Part shown: piece after piece, positions 35,427 to 44,456 of the stretch
Position numbering within the stretch: position 1 is the stretch's first letter
Layout of the letters: every line of letters starts with the position of its first letter
Assembly (NCBI GenBank): GCA_017435045.1
Contig: JAFSFT010000039.1
Coordinates: 1 to 57,026 of the forward strand
From: Oscillospiraceae bacterium
Lineage (GTDB): Bacteria; Bacillota; Clostridia; Oscillospirales; Ruminococcaceae
DNA length: 57,026 nucleotides
Direction: 5' to 3'
Notes under the pieces: generated by a model
The model's database searches: none
Told to the model about the DNA's origin: nothing
What the model saw: only the letters and a program-made list of their open reading frames with translations
Translations under genes and position numbers: made by a program

Positions 35427-36797
35427 CTAAACTTCTGCAATATCAAAGGAACGCTTAACAAGTTCCCTTGCATTTTCAAGTGTCATAGATTTATCAAGGA
35501 AGAACAGCTGCGACATAATATTGCCTGTGGCAGTACATTCAACAGGGCCTGCTGTTACCTTTTTGCCCGTATACTGCTTTGTAAGCTGATTTAAATATCT
35601 GTCTCTGCAGCCTCCGCCCACAATGTTAATCTGGTTTATCTTTTTACCTGCTATGCCTTCCAGTTCTTTAAGCGTAGCTGTATAACTGTTGGCAAGAGAA
35701 TGATAAACACTGCTTAGCACATCTGCCAGCGGCAGATCCGGCTTACCAAGATAATTTCTCACTGCATCAATCATACTTTTTGGTGCGAGGAATGCATTGT
35801 CGGTAGGGTCGATAAGTTCCTTAAAGCTGCTTTCCATAGCAAGCTGCATCATTTCATCGTAGGTATACCGGCTGTTCAGCTCCCGTCTGATACTCTGGAA
35901 AAGCCACATACCCATAATGTTTTTAAGAAATCTGTAACTGCCCTCTATACCGCCCTCGTTTGAAAGGCCTGCATTCATTGCATCGTCTGTAGTAACGGGG
36001 TATGTATTTTCTGTACCTACAAGACTCCATGTACCCGAGGATATAAACAGCGAATCATCACCTATCGGACAGGCCGCCACTGCAGAGGCAGTGTCGTGTG
36101 CGGGACAATGCATAACAAGGCAGTCAAAGCCTACACGCTCCCTTATTTCTTTGCTTAAACCGCCGATTGGAGTGCAGGGTTCGCTTATCTCTTTAAACAG
36201 CTCCTTCTTGTAACCGAGAGTTTCAAGAACTTCGCTGTCCCAGCTTCTGCTCTGTGCATTTACAAGACCTGTAGTGGAGCAGATGGTATATTCGTGGGAA
36301 ACAACACCTGTAAGTTTGTACGAAAGGTAATCCGGCATCATAAGCAGATGGGATGCTTTGTCCATCTTGCCGCTGAGCTTATCGCACCACAGCTGAAAGA
36401 TGGTATTGTAGTTCTGCTCGCCTATGCCCGTTCTGCGGTAAAGCTTGTTTTTATCAATCAGCCTGTAAATTTCTTCGGGAACACCCTCGGTTCTTGGGTC
36501 TCTGTATGCAACACAGGGCAGAATTTCCCTGCTGTTTTCATCCAGCAGCACATAGTCAACACCCCAGGTGTCGATTGCCACAGTATGCGGAATTTTACCT
36601 GCCTCCTTACACTTGGCAAGACCTGCAATTACGCTTTCGCAAAGGGCATCAGTATCCCACACAAGTGTGCCGTCCACCTCTTTTATACCGTTTTCAAAGC
36701 GGTAAATTTCGGTGATATCCAGCTTTCCATCCTTTATTTCTCCAAGCAGGTGTCTGCCGCTTGAAGCTCCTATATCAATGGCAAGACAATATGACAT
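35427..36797 (-). CDS. Rhamnulokinase-family sugar kinase, probably L-fuculokinase
   Basis: A 456-residue FGGY-family kinase of the RhaB branch (AIDIGASSGRHLLGEI at the N-terminus, IDTWGVDYVLLD, SSGTWSLVGTE, IVGGGCRDRYLNQLT). The neighbouring isomerase and aldolase are of the fucose type, so this RhaB-like enzyme probably phosphorylates L-fuculose. It could serve both L-fuculose and L-rhamnulose. It lies 15 bases after the aldolase gene and ends at a terminator. Confidence 0.87.
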   Translation of the reverse strand: MSYCLAIDIGASSGRHLLGEIKDGKLDITEIYRFENGIKEVDGTLVWDTDALCESVIAGLAKCKEAGKIPHTVAIDTWGVDYVLLDENSREILPCVAYRDPRTEGVPEEIYRLIDKNKLYRRTGIGEQNYNTIFQLWCDKLSGKMDKASHLLMMPDYLSYKLTGVVSHEYTICSTTGLVNAQSRSWDSEVLETLGYKKELFKEISEPCTPIGGLSKEIRERVGFDCLVMHCPAHDTASAVAACPIGDDSLFISSGTWSLVGTENTYPVTTDDAMNAGLSNEGGIEGSYRFLKNIMGMWLFQSIRRELNSRYTYDEMMQLAMESSFKELIDPTDNAFLAPKSMIDAVRNYLGKPDLPLADVLSSVYHSLANSYTATLKELEGIAGKKINQINIVGGGCRDRYLNQLTKQYTGKKVTAGPVECTATGNIMSQLFFLDKSMTLENARELVKRSFDIAEV

Positions 36798-36812
36798 ACT
36801 GACCTCCGAAAA

Positions 36813-37496
36813 TTATTTGTTGTAGTGTTTGTAGCCAGGGTGTTTACCTGTTACATGATAGTAGTTATCGCGCAGATAAAGCAGTTTGTCAATCTGTGGT
36901 TTTGCAATTTCCTGTGCACCGCCAAGCAAATGTGCTGTAAGGGAAATTTTGGCAAACAGTTCCAGTGTTTCCATTCGATAGTAGGCTGTGATAAGGTCTG
37001 CACCTACTGTGAGAGCACCATGATTCTGCAGCAGGAAAACATCGTGTTCAGGCAGATACGGTGCGATAGCTTCAGGCACTTCGTTTGTGGATGGTGTGCC
37101 GTATGGTGTAAGCGGGATTGATCCGATGGCAATAACTGTTTCAATCAATGAATATTCATCAAGGCTCTTGCCTGCAACAGCATATCCTGTTGCGGTTGGC
37201 GGATGTGCATGCACAACAGCACCCACGTCGTCACGTTCCTTGTAGCATCTCATATGCATTTTAATTTCGCTTGATGGCTTGTATCCGGGCAGACCGGAGA
37301 TAACTTCGCCTTCTGCATTGATGATAACCAGTTTTTCAGGTGTTATAAAGCTTTTGCTTATGCCTGTAGGTGTTGCCATAAAGTTGCCGTCAGGCAGTTT
37401 TACAGATACGTTGCCGTCGTTTGCAGCAACCCAGCCAAGCTGCCACATTTTATGACACACATCGCACATCTGTTCTCTTATTTCCATATATTCCAT
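36813..37496 (-). CDS. fucA: L-fuculose-phosphate aldolase, class II
   Basis: A 227-residue zinc aldolase that splits L-fuculose 1-phosphate into lactaldehyde and dihydroxyacetone phosphate. Zinc ligands are in VVHAHPPTATGYA and LLQNHGALTVG; SGNISV-like NDGNVSVKL and PTGISKSF bind the substrate phosphate. The short length fits FucA (about 215) rather than RhaD (about 275). It lies between the isomerase and kinase genes with gaps of 14-15 bases. L-ribulose-5-phosphate epimerase is a related fold but less likely here. Confidence 0.88.
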   Translation of the reverse strand: MEYMEIREQMCDVCHKMWQLGWVAANDGNVSVKLPDGNFMATPTGISKSFITPEKLVIINAEGEVISGLPGYKPSSEIKMHMRCYKERDDVGAVVHAHPPTATGYAVAGKSLDEYSLIETVIAIGSIPLTPYGTPSTNEVPEAIAPYLPEHDVFLLQNHGALTVGADLITAYYRMETLELFAKISLTAHLLGGAQEIAKPQIDKLLYLRDNYYHVTGKHPGYKHYNK

Positions 37497-37510
37497 AATA
37501 GTTCTCCATT

Positions 37511-39307
37511 TTATTTCTTAAACATAGGGCCAAAATTCTGACAAGCTCTGTAGTCAGCACCTTCTTTGTCCATACCAAAAGCGTTCCATGCAGCAGGGCG
37601 GAAGATTTTTTCTTCAGGTACGTTGTGCATACATACAGGAATACGCAGCATTGAGCAGAGTGTGATAAGGTCTGCACCAATGTGACCATAGGAGATTGCA
37701 CCGTGGTTTGCACCCCAGTTGTTCATTACATCGTATGCTGTTTTGAACGGACCTTCGCCTGTGCATCTTGGTGCAAACCATGTGCAAGGCCATGTGTAGT
37801 CTGTGCGTTTCCAGAGTGTATCTGTAACTTCGTCAGGCAGCTGCACTGTCCAGCCTTCAGCGATCTGCAAAACAGGACCAAGACCTTTTACAAGGTTAAG
37901 TCTTATCATAGTTGCCGGCATTTCTGCCTTTGTAATGAAACGTGAGGAATAACCGCCGCCACGGAAATAGCCGATATCTGCATAGTTCCATGTGGAGTTT
38001 GCCATGATAGCTTTCTGATCCTCTTCTGTAACTTCATACCATGGTTTCATAACAGCATTGCCGTTTTCGTCTTTAGCTTCGCCGTTTGCATCAAGGCAGC
38101 ATGCACCGGAGTTGATAAGATGGATAAAGCCGTCAGATTCTTCTGCCTTGCCTTCGATGTCATAGCCTGTAACTCTCTTTACAGCTTCGCCGCTCCAGTA
38201 TGTTCTTACATCCGCAAACATCTGCGGACGGTTTGTAAGCAGTTTCATGAACAGCATGCCAAGACCGTTGAGAACATCGTTTTCTGTTGCAAGGATATAA
38301 GGTTCGCGTGCGCCGTTCCAGTCGAAGGAAGTGTTGAGCATTGCTTCAGGAAAGTCGCAGTTTGGATAGAAGTCTGTCCACTGTCTCTGTCCCTGGAAGC
38401 CTGCAGCGATGGCATTGTGGCCAACCATTTCTTCTTCGCAGCCTTCAGGCAGATTTGGGTTTCCGTTCATAAGGTCTTTGATGATAACCATCATCTTAAC
38501 AACAAATTCCCAGTCTGCATCCTTTTCTTCTCTTGTTTTCTGCAGTTCTTGAGGGTTTTTGTCAAAGCCTTCAATGCAGTATTGCTTTGTCCATGCAAGT
38601 GCTTTTTCGTATTCTGCCTTGTCGTAGATTTCTTCTGTCATACGGCGGATAATTTCAACTTCATCAACAGATTCAACACGCATACCGAGATAATCTTCGA
38701 TAAAATCTGTGTCGATAATAGAACCGCCGATACCCATACAGATAGAGCCAATCTGCAGGTAGCTTTTGCCTCTCATTGTTGCAGCAGCAACAGCAGCACG
38801 GCCAAAGCGGAGAAGTTTTTCTTTAACGTCGCAAGGTATTTCTGTATCGTCAGCATCCTGAACATCGTGGCCATAAATGCCAAATGCAGGCAGACCTTTC
38901 TGTGCATGGGTTGCCAGAACGGAAGCAAGGTAAACAGCACCCGGACGTTCTGTGCCGTTAAAGCCCCATACGGCCTTGATTGTGTTAGGGTCCATATCCA
39001 TTGTTTCCGCACCATAACACCAGCAAGGTGTTACTGTAAGAGTGATGTCAACGCCCTCCTTGCGGAATTTATCGGCACAGGCTGCAGCTTCTGCCACACG
39101 TCCGATTGTTGTGTCCGCAATAACAATCTTTACAGGCTCGCCATTTGAATATTTGAGATTTTCCTCAAAAAGCTTTGCGGCATTTCTTGCCATATTCATT
39201 GTCTGTTCTTCAAGGGATTCACGCACTTTGAGAACACCGCGTCTGCCGTCGATGGTAGGGCGGATGCCAATAACCGGATAATCACCGATAAGTCTTGATT
39301 TTGCCAT
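37511..39307 (-). CDS. fucI: L-fucose isomerase
   Basis: A 598-residue cytoplasmic enzyme converting L-fucose to L-fuculose with Mn2+. It has the normal length and the typical start ([20 protein letters not shown]), the segment [15 protein letters not shown], and the metal/substrate region [18 protein letters not shown] followed by [18 protein letters not shown]. It is the first gene of a three-gene operon. No fucose transporter or fucosidase is seen here. In gut Clostridia this pathway leads to propanediol and propionate. Confidence 0.93.
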   Translation of the reverse strand: MAKSRLIGDYPVIGIRPTIDGRRGVLKVRESLEEQTMNMARNAAKLFEENLKYSNGEPVKIVIADTTIGRVAEAAACADKFRKEGVDITLTVTPCWCYGAETMDMDPNTIKAVWGFNGTERPGAVYLASVLATHAQKGLPAFGIYGHDVQDADDTEIPCDVKEKLLRFGRAAVAAATMRGKSYLQIGSICMGIGGSIIDTDFIEDYLGMRVESVDEVEIIRRMTEEIYDKAEYEKALAWTKQYCIEGFDKNPQELQKTREEKDADWEFVVKMMVIIKDLMNGNPNLPEGCEEEMVGHNAIAAGFQGQRQWTDFYPNCDFPEAMLNTSFDWNGAREPYILATENDVLNGLGMLFMKLLTNRPQMFADVRTYWSGEAVKRVTGYDIEGKAEESDGFIHLINSGACCLDANGEAKDENGNAVMKPWYEVTEEDQKAIMANSTWNYADIGYFRGGGYSSRFITKAEMPATMIRLNLVKGLGPVLQIAEGWTVQLPDEVTDTLWKRTDYTWPCTWFAPRCTGEGPFKTAYDVMNNWGANHGAISYGHIGADLITLCSMLRIPVCMHNVPEEKIFRPAAWNAFGMDKEGADYRACQNFGPMFKK

Positions 39308-39389
39308 AATAAAAACCTCCGATTCTGTTGTTTTATACTTTTATTATTCACTTGTCAATGTAACCAAAATATACATATCGCAGCATTGC

Positions 39390-39444
39390 ATACTTGGTCA
39401 TTCTTTATAAATCAAGTATACCAATATAGTTGTAAGATTACAAC
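39390..39444 (-). promoter_or_regulatory. Candidate operators upstream of the fucose operon
   Basis: A palindrome GTTGTAAGATTACAAC (39429-39444, 7-bp half-sites) and a second inverted repeat ATACTTG/CAAGTAT (39390-39396 and 39413-39419) lie 80-140 bases before fucI. TTGACA (39356-39351) with TATAAA 15 bp further is a weak promoter candidate. No regulator gene is adjacent. Confidence 0.45.
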
Positions 39445-39473
39445 CAAAAACTGATATCAGAACAGATATATGC

Positions 39474-39508
39474 AAAAACACCCTGTGGAAAAAATCTTCC
39501 ACAGGGTG
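39474..39508 (-). terminator. Terminator of the 124-residue hypothetical gene
   Basis: CACCCTGTGGAA/TTCCACAGGGTG, a perfect 12-bp stem, is followed on the minus strand by TTTTTGC, 8 bases after the stop codon. Confidence 0.85.
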
Positions 39509-39516
39509 ATATTGTG

Positions 39517-39891
39517 CTATTTGATAAAATTTTCGACAAGAGTGTCATTTGCTACAGCATAAATATTTGCCGCCACGATTTCTGCATCTTCAATTTCCAC
39601 AGGTTCTTCACTGCCTTCCGGGAAAAAGCTGTATCCCACACTGCCCTCGTCATCAATATCGAGGAATGCAAGATAGTTGCTTTTGCCGTCGTTATATCCG
39701 CAGATAATAAATTTAAGACAGCCCATTATCCTGTTTAATGTCAGGTCTGCCGCTTTTATATCTTCACAGGAATACTCCCTGTTACCCTCGCCAAAGTCAA
39801 ACTGCAGCACAAAGTTGAACAGTATGAATTCTTCTTCCTCAAGGTGCATATATTTATCCCAGAATTTGAATGTCATATTTTCATCAGCCAT
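39517..39891 (-). CDS. Hypothetical acidic protein
   Basis: I do not recognise this 124-residue protein. It is strongly acidic, has no membrane segment or signal peptide, and looks like a single alpha/beta domain (FILFNFVLQFDFGEGN, then LKFIICGYNDGKSNYLAFLD, IEDAEIVAANIYAVANDTLV). The start at 39891 is used because GAGGA lies just before it; the ATG four codons upstream overlaps that site. It has its own terminator. It lies beside the ADP-ribosylglycohydrolase gene with a 182-base gap, and no role can be inferred. Confidence 0.7.
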   Translation of the reverse strand: MADENMTFKFWDKYMHLEEEEFILFNFVLQFDFGEGNREYSCEDIKAADLTLNRIMGCLKFIICGYNDGKSNYLAFLDIDDEGSVGYSFFPEGSEEPVEIEDAEIVAANIYAVANDTLVENFIK

Positions 39892-40073
39892 AATAATCCT
39901 CACTTTTATATTATATCCTCAATTTATTCAATTACTTTTACTGTCAGCATCAGCCGTCCTTTGTCTGCAATAGTTTTCAGCATACAGTTGCTGCAGCTGA
40001 TAAGCCATCAAAGCTCTGATAATTATCTGTAAATATAATAATCTGCACAATGAGGATGTGTCAAATCAATAAC

Positions 40074-40865
40074 TTAAACTTCAATATACAACCTCACAAA
40101 ATTATTGACCGTTTCTCTGAGTTCTTCATCAAGGTAGCTTTCCGCATATTTTACAATTGTGCTGTCGATACCATAAAACCCCTCAGCAACTGCACCTGTG
40201 ATTGCCGCAAGGGTGTCGCTGTCGCCGCCAATGGAAATTGCATTGCGTATTGCATCCTCAAAGCTTTCCGACTCCAGAAATGCCACCATCGCCTGTGGCA
40301 CTGTTCCCTGGCAGCTTTCGTCAAAAGCGTATAGCGGGCGTATTTCATCCAATGTAAAACCTATATCATAATGTCTGCTGATATACTCCGCTATTTCTTC
40401 CTTTGATGCACCATTTTTTGCAAGCCAGCCTGCACATGCGGTAACCACCGCACCTTTGATGCCCTCGGGGTGATTGTGGGTAACATCCGCTGTGGCTTTT
40501 GCAAGGATTTCGGCTTCTTCCAGAGTTTTTGCGTACCATATAACTGGCGAAACCCTCATGGCCGAGCCGTTGCCCCAGCTGTTGTAGGGCTCATCAAATT
40601 TTTCTCTTATCCACACCTTGAACTTTCCACCATACCCGCAATTAATATATTTATTGCCAATCTCGTGCATCGTTTTTACAAGACCATATCTGAACAGTTC
40701 TGTATCAAGTTCGCCGTAAAGCATCAGTGCCTTTGCCACAGCTGCTGTCATAACAGTATCATCGGTAAAAAAACATTTATCGCTAAACAAAGGAAAATCT
40801 TTTGTTTTTATATTATCAAATTCGTAAACTGAACCAACTATATCCCCGATTATCGCTCCGTACAT
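40074..40865 (-). CDS. ADP-ribosylglycohydrolase (DraG-like)
   Basis: A 263-residue enzyme that removes ADP-ribose from proteins or nucleic acids using two Mg2+ ions. Metal-binding motifs are visible: FFTDDTVMTAAVAKAL near residue 35 and GGDSDTLAAITGAVAEG near residue 220; the start YGAIIGDIVGSVYEFDN is the family signature. It lies 26 bases after the degenerate VWA gene, so they are probably co-transcribed. With the macrodomain protein at 26987 it makes two different ADP-ribose-removing enzymes in the system. Confidence 0.92.
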   Translation of the reverse strand: MYGAIIGDIVGSVYEFDNIKTKDFPLFSDKCFFTDDTVMTAAVAKALMLYGELDTELFRYGLVKTMHEIGNKYINCGYGGKFKVWIREKFDEPYNSWGNGSAMRVSPVIWYAKTLEEAEILAKATADVTHNHPEGIKGAVVTACAGWLAKNGASKEEIAEYISRHYDIGFTLDEIRPLYAFDESCQGTVPQAMVAFLESESFEDAIRNAISIGGDSDTLAAITGAVAEGFYGIDSTIVKYAESYLDEELRETVNNFVRLYIEV

Positions 40866-40891
40866 ATAATCACTCCTTTATGTATTCCGTG

Positions 40892-41476
40892 TCAGTTTTT
40901 TCGATTCTCAAAAATCCGCAGAATATCTTCCACATACTCGGTCAGGTCATCTGGCCCTCCCACGTCATCTGCAATTTCCGCTGTTTTATTTTTCAGTTTA
41001 TGTGCCGCCAACAGGCTCTCCATAGATACTCCCCAGAATTCAAAATTCCAGCCACGTTTTTCCTTTCGCTGTGCAATAATGCTTTCAATTCTTTCAGCGG
41101 TGTAAGTTTTGCTTATATCATTTCTGCCGCTTGCCGCTATGATAAAAACTGTATGTTCAGGTCGGTCCTCGGAGCGGATATATTTCTGTATCGTTGAAAT
41201 ATGTTTGGATGCAAGCCCAACAGAATCCAGCAGAACGCTGTTCCCTTCGGTTATGTAATCTTCTGCTGTAAGCGGTTTTACCTTTTCCAGCCCTATTCTG
41301 TCGTGAAAAATCACGCTGCTGGTTCCCGACATTATGGTAGTTACCAGTGTTTCCTTCCTTGCATCTCTGTATTCATAAATAAGGCTGTTGAACTTCTCAA
41401 TAATATCTGCCTTTATCCCTGCCATTGCATAGCTTTGTTCAAGAATAAAAACCAGTTCTGTAAGACCTTTTTTCAT
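40892..41476 (-). CDS. Degenerate VWA-domain protein, paralogue of the 28189 gene
   Basis: A 194-residue VWA-fold protein that aligns along its length with the protein at 28189-28902 (ELVFILEQSYAMAG versus EIVFILDRSGSMAG; YTAERIESIIAQRKEKRGWN versus YTAEKVKSMIKHQKERYGWE). The metal-site DxSxS has become E13-x-S15-x-A17 and the later TTDG has become AASG, so Mg2+ binding is probably lost. The start at 41476 has AGAGG 7 bases upstream. The ORF extends 67 codons further upstream, but that part overlaps a hairpin repeat and lacks VWA similarity. Confidence 0.82.
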   Translation of the reverse strand: MKKGLTELVFILEQSYAMAGIKADIIEKFNSLIYEYRDARKETLVTTIMSGTSSVIFHDRIGLEKVKPLTAEDYITEGNSVLLDSVGLASKHISTIQKYIRSEDRPEHTVFIIAASGRNDISKTYTAERIESIIAQRKEKRGWNFEFWGVSMESLLAAHKLKNKTAEIADDVGGPDDLTEYVEDILRIFENRKN

Positions 41477-41501
41477 ATACAAACCTCTTTTCTTTAAAGC
41501 A

Positions 41502-41565
41502 GATTCTCCCCAAAGACCTCTTGTCACGGCTCTTCCTTTGCACGCAAAGGCGCTCACAGGGAGAA
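41502..41565. repeat. Hairpin element upstream of the degenerate VWA gene
   Basis: GATTCTCCC (41502-41510) pairs with GGGAGAATC (41557-41565), with an inner hairpin CCTTTG-CACG-CAAAGG. It sits in the gap 41477-41845. It may be a small repeat element, or an untranslated leader structure of the VWA gene; it lacks the ACAGCAA word of the array downstream. Confidence 0.5.
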
Positions 41566-41749
41566 TCGCTGATTTTTTGCCGATTTTTACACGCAGACTT
41601 CCACAAAGGTGGTGAGAACAACGCTCTATCAGCACACAGCCGTTATCCTCAAGCAAACCGCCCATCGTGCAAGGCAAAATTTGCTCTCATTCGGCTGTAA
41701 TATTAATATATCACCAATATGATTTCAATTCAATTTTCTGTCGGCATTA

Positions 41750-41812
41750 TGTGCCATAAACCGACAGCTTATTATTTTTACCATTGACCAATAAATTACC
41801 ATAGCATATTAT
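41750..41812 (+). promoter_or_regulatory. Regulon motif and promoter of WYL genes 2 and 3
   Basis: TGTGCCATAAACCGACA (41750-41766) is followed after 17 bp by TTGACC (41784-41789) and, 17 bp on, by TATTAT (41807-41812). The motif's right end also forms a 7-bp inverted repeat with CTGTCGG at 41738-41744. The start codon lies 33 bases after the -10 box. Confidence 0.78.
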
Positions 41813-41845
41813 AAAAACAGAAGATTCTGTGAAAGGAGCACCGCC

Positions 41846-43096
41846 ATGGCATACACCGAGCTTATCAAAAACTTTGAGCGTGTGCGGGAATATATGCGTC
41901 AGTTTTATCTTTACGGGTTCAAAAGCCGCGAGGAATACAGCGTAAAAAGTGCACGCAGTTACGATGATGACCGCCGCCGCATTGAAACCTGGCTGGGCGA
42001 ATATATGGGCTTTAAAAGCGGTGCAAACGGCAAAAATGTTTTTATCTCCATCGACAGCCGTACCGTAAAAAGCAATCCTCTTTTTAAAGCGTGGAAAACC
42101 TGCAGTTTTACCGACAAGGACATCACCTTACATTTTATCCTCCTTGATATACTCAAAAACCACCCTTGTGGCATAACCACAAGGGATATCTGCGATGTGA
42201 TGGAAAGTGACTATCTGCGATGTTTTGAAGCACCGCTGTCTTTTGATGAGTCCACCATCCGCAAAAAGCTTAAGGAACACGAAAACCTTGGCATAGCTGC
42301 AGGCAGAAAAGACGGCAAAACTGTTGTGTACACCCTTTGCAATGATGACACAAATGTGGATGCCGATGCCCTCGCCTTTTTCAGCGAAAGTGCGCCCTGT
42401 GGTGTAATCGGCAGCTTTATCGCGGACAAAAAGCCTGCCAACAATGATAATTTTGCATTCAAGCACCACTACATAACACAGACAATGGACAGCGAAATTC
42501 TCGTCAGACTGCTGTGTGCCATAAGGGAAAAACGCAATATTATATTCACTAACCACAGCCTCCGCACTGAAAATACCGTCAGCATCAAATCCGTTCCGCT
42601 GAAAATTTTTATCAGCACACAGAACGGCAGACAGTATGTTATGGTGTACCACTACGATTTTGGCAGAATAATGTCCTACCGCCTTGACTACATAACCGAT
42701 GTGGAACTGCTTGAGGAATGCGAGGACTTTGACCGCTACCGCAATATGCTGTGCCGCATGGAAAAACATATGTGGGGTGTAAACGCCACAAGACACGAAG
42801 AACAGCTGTACCACGTGGAATTCACCGTATCCTTTGCCGAAAACGAAAGTTTTATCTATAAACGTCTTCTGCGTGAAAAACGCTGCGGCAATGTGGAGCT
42901 TTTGGGCAAAGGACTGTGCAGATTTTCCGCCGATGTGTACAACGAGCAGGAACTTGTACCGTGGATACGCACCTTTATGGGACGTATTGTAAAAATAAGC
43001 TTTACCGACAAGGGGCTGGAAGAATCCTTTAAAGAGGATATCCGCAAAATGCATGAGATGTACTGCGAGGAAGGCGGTGACGACAATGCTGTTTAA
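41846..43096 (+). CDS. WYL-domain transcription regulator 2
   Basis: A 416-residue regulator. The N-terminal 170 residues contain winged-helix DNA-binding segments (HFILLDILKNHPCGITTRDI, then DESTIRKKLKEHENLGI). The WYL domain spans about 230-300 (KSVPLKIFISTQNGRQYVMV and MSYRLDYITDVEL), with a WCX-like C-terminal extension. AAAGGAG lies before the start. It overlaps the next WYL gene by 11 bases, so the two proteins are made together and may act as a heterodimer, as PafB/PafC do. The regulon motif precedes its promoter. Confidence 0.88.
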   Translation: MAYTELIKNFERVREYMRQFYLYGFKSREEYSVKSARSYDDDRRRIETWLGEYMGFKSGANGKNVFISIDSRTVKSNPLFKAWKTCSFTDKDITLHFILLDILKNHPCGITTRDICDVMESDYLRCFEAPLSFDESTIRKKLKEHENLGIAAGRKDGKTVVYTLCNDDTNVDADALAFFSESAPCGVIGSFIADKKPANNDNFAFKHHYITQTMDSEILVRLLCAIREKRNIIFTNHSLRTENTVSIKSVPLKIFISTQNGRQYVMVYHYDFGRIMSYRLDYITDVELLEECEDFDRYRNMLCRMEKHMWGVNATRHEEQLYHVEFTVSFAENESFIYKRLLREKRCGNVELLGKGLCRFSADVYNEQELVPWIRTFMGRIVKISFTDKGLEESFKEDIRKMHEMYCEEGGDDNAV

Positions 43097-43994
43097 CGAA
43101 ATTTACAGCCTTTACTACAAGACGGTAGCAAAGGCAATTGACAGTGCCATAAAGGGGCAGCTGAACGACAAAACCCTGAGGCAGATAATCCGCGAAAATG
43201 CCTTTTGTGAAAGTGAGCTGACCATTGTGCCTGCCATAAAGGAAGAAAAATGGCAGATAATAACCGCTGACGGAACAACACCGATAAAGAACACACCGTC
43301 CGTCCCTCTGACAAACCTTGAAAAAAGCTGGCTCAAGGCAATCAGCCTTGACAAACGCATTGCTTTGTTCGGTACAGACTTTGGTCTCGGTGACGATGTG
43401 CAGCCGCTGTTCAATCAGGAGGATATAAAATACTTTGACCAGTATACTGATGGAGATGAGTATGACAATCCTGAATATCAGCACCATTTCAAAACCATAC
43501 TCAAAGCTATAAACGACAATCATCATCCTTTGCAGATTTATATGTGCAACCCAAAGGGGTGCACTGTGCGTATGAATGTTATACCAAAACATCTTGAATA
43601 TTCCCACAAGGATGACAAGTTCCGCCTTATCACCAGCGGATGTGCCTATGGCGCGGTAATAAACCTTGGGCGTATACAAAGCTGTGAATACTATTATGGC
43701 AGACAGCTTAACCGTATGTCCGACCTTGAGACTGAAAACAAGTGTTTTTGTATGGAACTTGTTGACAAGCGCAATGCCCTTGAAAGGGTTATGATGCACT
43801 TTGCCCACTTTGAAAAGCGGGCCGAAAAGCTTGGCGAGGACAGGTACAGAATAACCGTGTGGTACGACAATGAGGACGAGGGCGAAATTATAATCCGCAT
43901 TTTATCCTTTGGCCCTATGGTAAAGGTGACAGAGCCAGCTGACCTTGTGGAAAGAATAAAGCAAAGACTGAAAAAACAGATGAGATATCTGTAG
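43086..43994 (+). CDS. WYL-domain transcription regulator 3
   Basis: A 302-residue WYL-family protein. The middle part carries the WYL-like strand order (LQIYMCNPKGCTVRMNVIPK, LEYSHKDDKFRLITSGCAYG, VINLGRIQSCEYY) and the C-terminal part a WCX-like domain. The N-terminal DNA-binding region is less clear (FNEIYSLYYKTVAKAIDSAI). The ATG at 43086 is chosen because it follows an AAGGCGG site inside the upstream gene. It is the last coding gene before the 2.2-kb RNA array that leads to the Ro-like gene. Confidence 0.85.
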   Translation: MLFNEIYSLYYKTVAKAIDSAIKGQLNDKTLRQIIRENAFCESELTIVPAIKEEKWQIITADGTTPIKNTPSVPLTNLEKSWLKAISLDKRIALFGTDFGLGDDVQPLFNQEDIKYFDQYTDGDEYDNPEYQHHFKTILKAINDNHHPLQIYMCNPKGCTVRMNVIPKHLEYSHKDDKFRLITSGCAYGAVINLGRIQSCEYYYGRQLNRMSDLETENKCFCMELVDKRNALERVMMHFAHFEKRAEKLGEDRYRITVWYDNEDEGEIIIRILSFGPMVKVTEPADLVERIKQRLKKQMRYL

Positions 43995-44015
43995 ATACAA
44001 TTAAATAATATATTT

Positions 44016-44150
44016 TGTCATTCCGGGGTCCCCCTGCGAGGGGAATGTCACGAAGTGACAAGGGGTGTGCCGTCTCCGGCGAGGAATTTATGCCGAAGAA
44101 TCTCCCGTTTTAATCAAGCACGGAGATTCTTCGCTTTGCTCAGAATGACA
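44016..44150. mobile_element. MITE-like element with terminal inverted repeats
   Basis: A 135-bp stretch bounded by TGTCATTC (44016-44023) and GAATGACA (44143-44150). It contains hairpins (GTCAC-GAA-GTGAC; AAGAATCTC/GAGATTCTT) and its right end reads as the GAATCTC...CAGAATGACA type of repeat common between genes of gut Clostridia. It has no coding capacity and lies just after the WYL pair, before the RNA array. Confidence 0.65.
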
Positions 44151-44242
44151 TTTTTGTTTGGTACAGAAATAATTGCAAAATAATTTCCATAATTTTCACC
44201 TCGCAACTTTTTTTCCGTGATAATTTTCATCGTGGATGATAA

Positions 44243-44442
44243 CATAAAACCATCGAAGGCGGACACAACCGCAGGACGAAATAATCCTGTTGCATACGGC
44301 TGTGAGTTCGGCGGCAAAAGGCAATTGGAGCCGATTAGCTTTAAGCCGAAGTTGCTTTCGACACCGCCAACCATTTCGCAATGTCGATTGGCAACAGTCC
44401 GTTATGGTTATGAGAAAGGGCTGTCAATCAGTGACAGTTTTT
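44243..44442 (+). ncRNA. Structured leader RNA ending in a terminator
   Basis: CATAA-AA-CCAT (44243-44253) pairs with ATGG-TTATG (44404-44412) and encloses smaller hairpins, including TCGACA/TGTCGA joined to GTTGC/GCAAC (44351-44394). It is followed by the terminator CTGTCA-ATCAG-TGACAG-TTTTT (44421-44442). No ACAGCAA word is present. It could be an attenuating leader in front of the array or a separate small RNA. Confidence 0.45.
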
Positions 44443-44456
44443 ATCTCCTTGCGGTG

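Noticed and set aside
41477-41677. 67-codon N-terminal extension of the degenerate VWA protein
   Set aside because: It overlaps a hairpin element, has no similarity to the VWA paralogue, and the ATG at 41476 has a good ribosome site.
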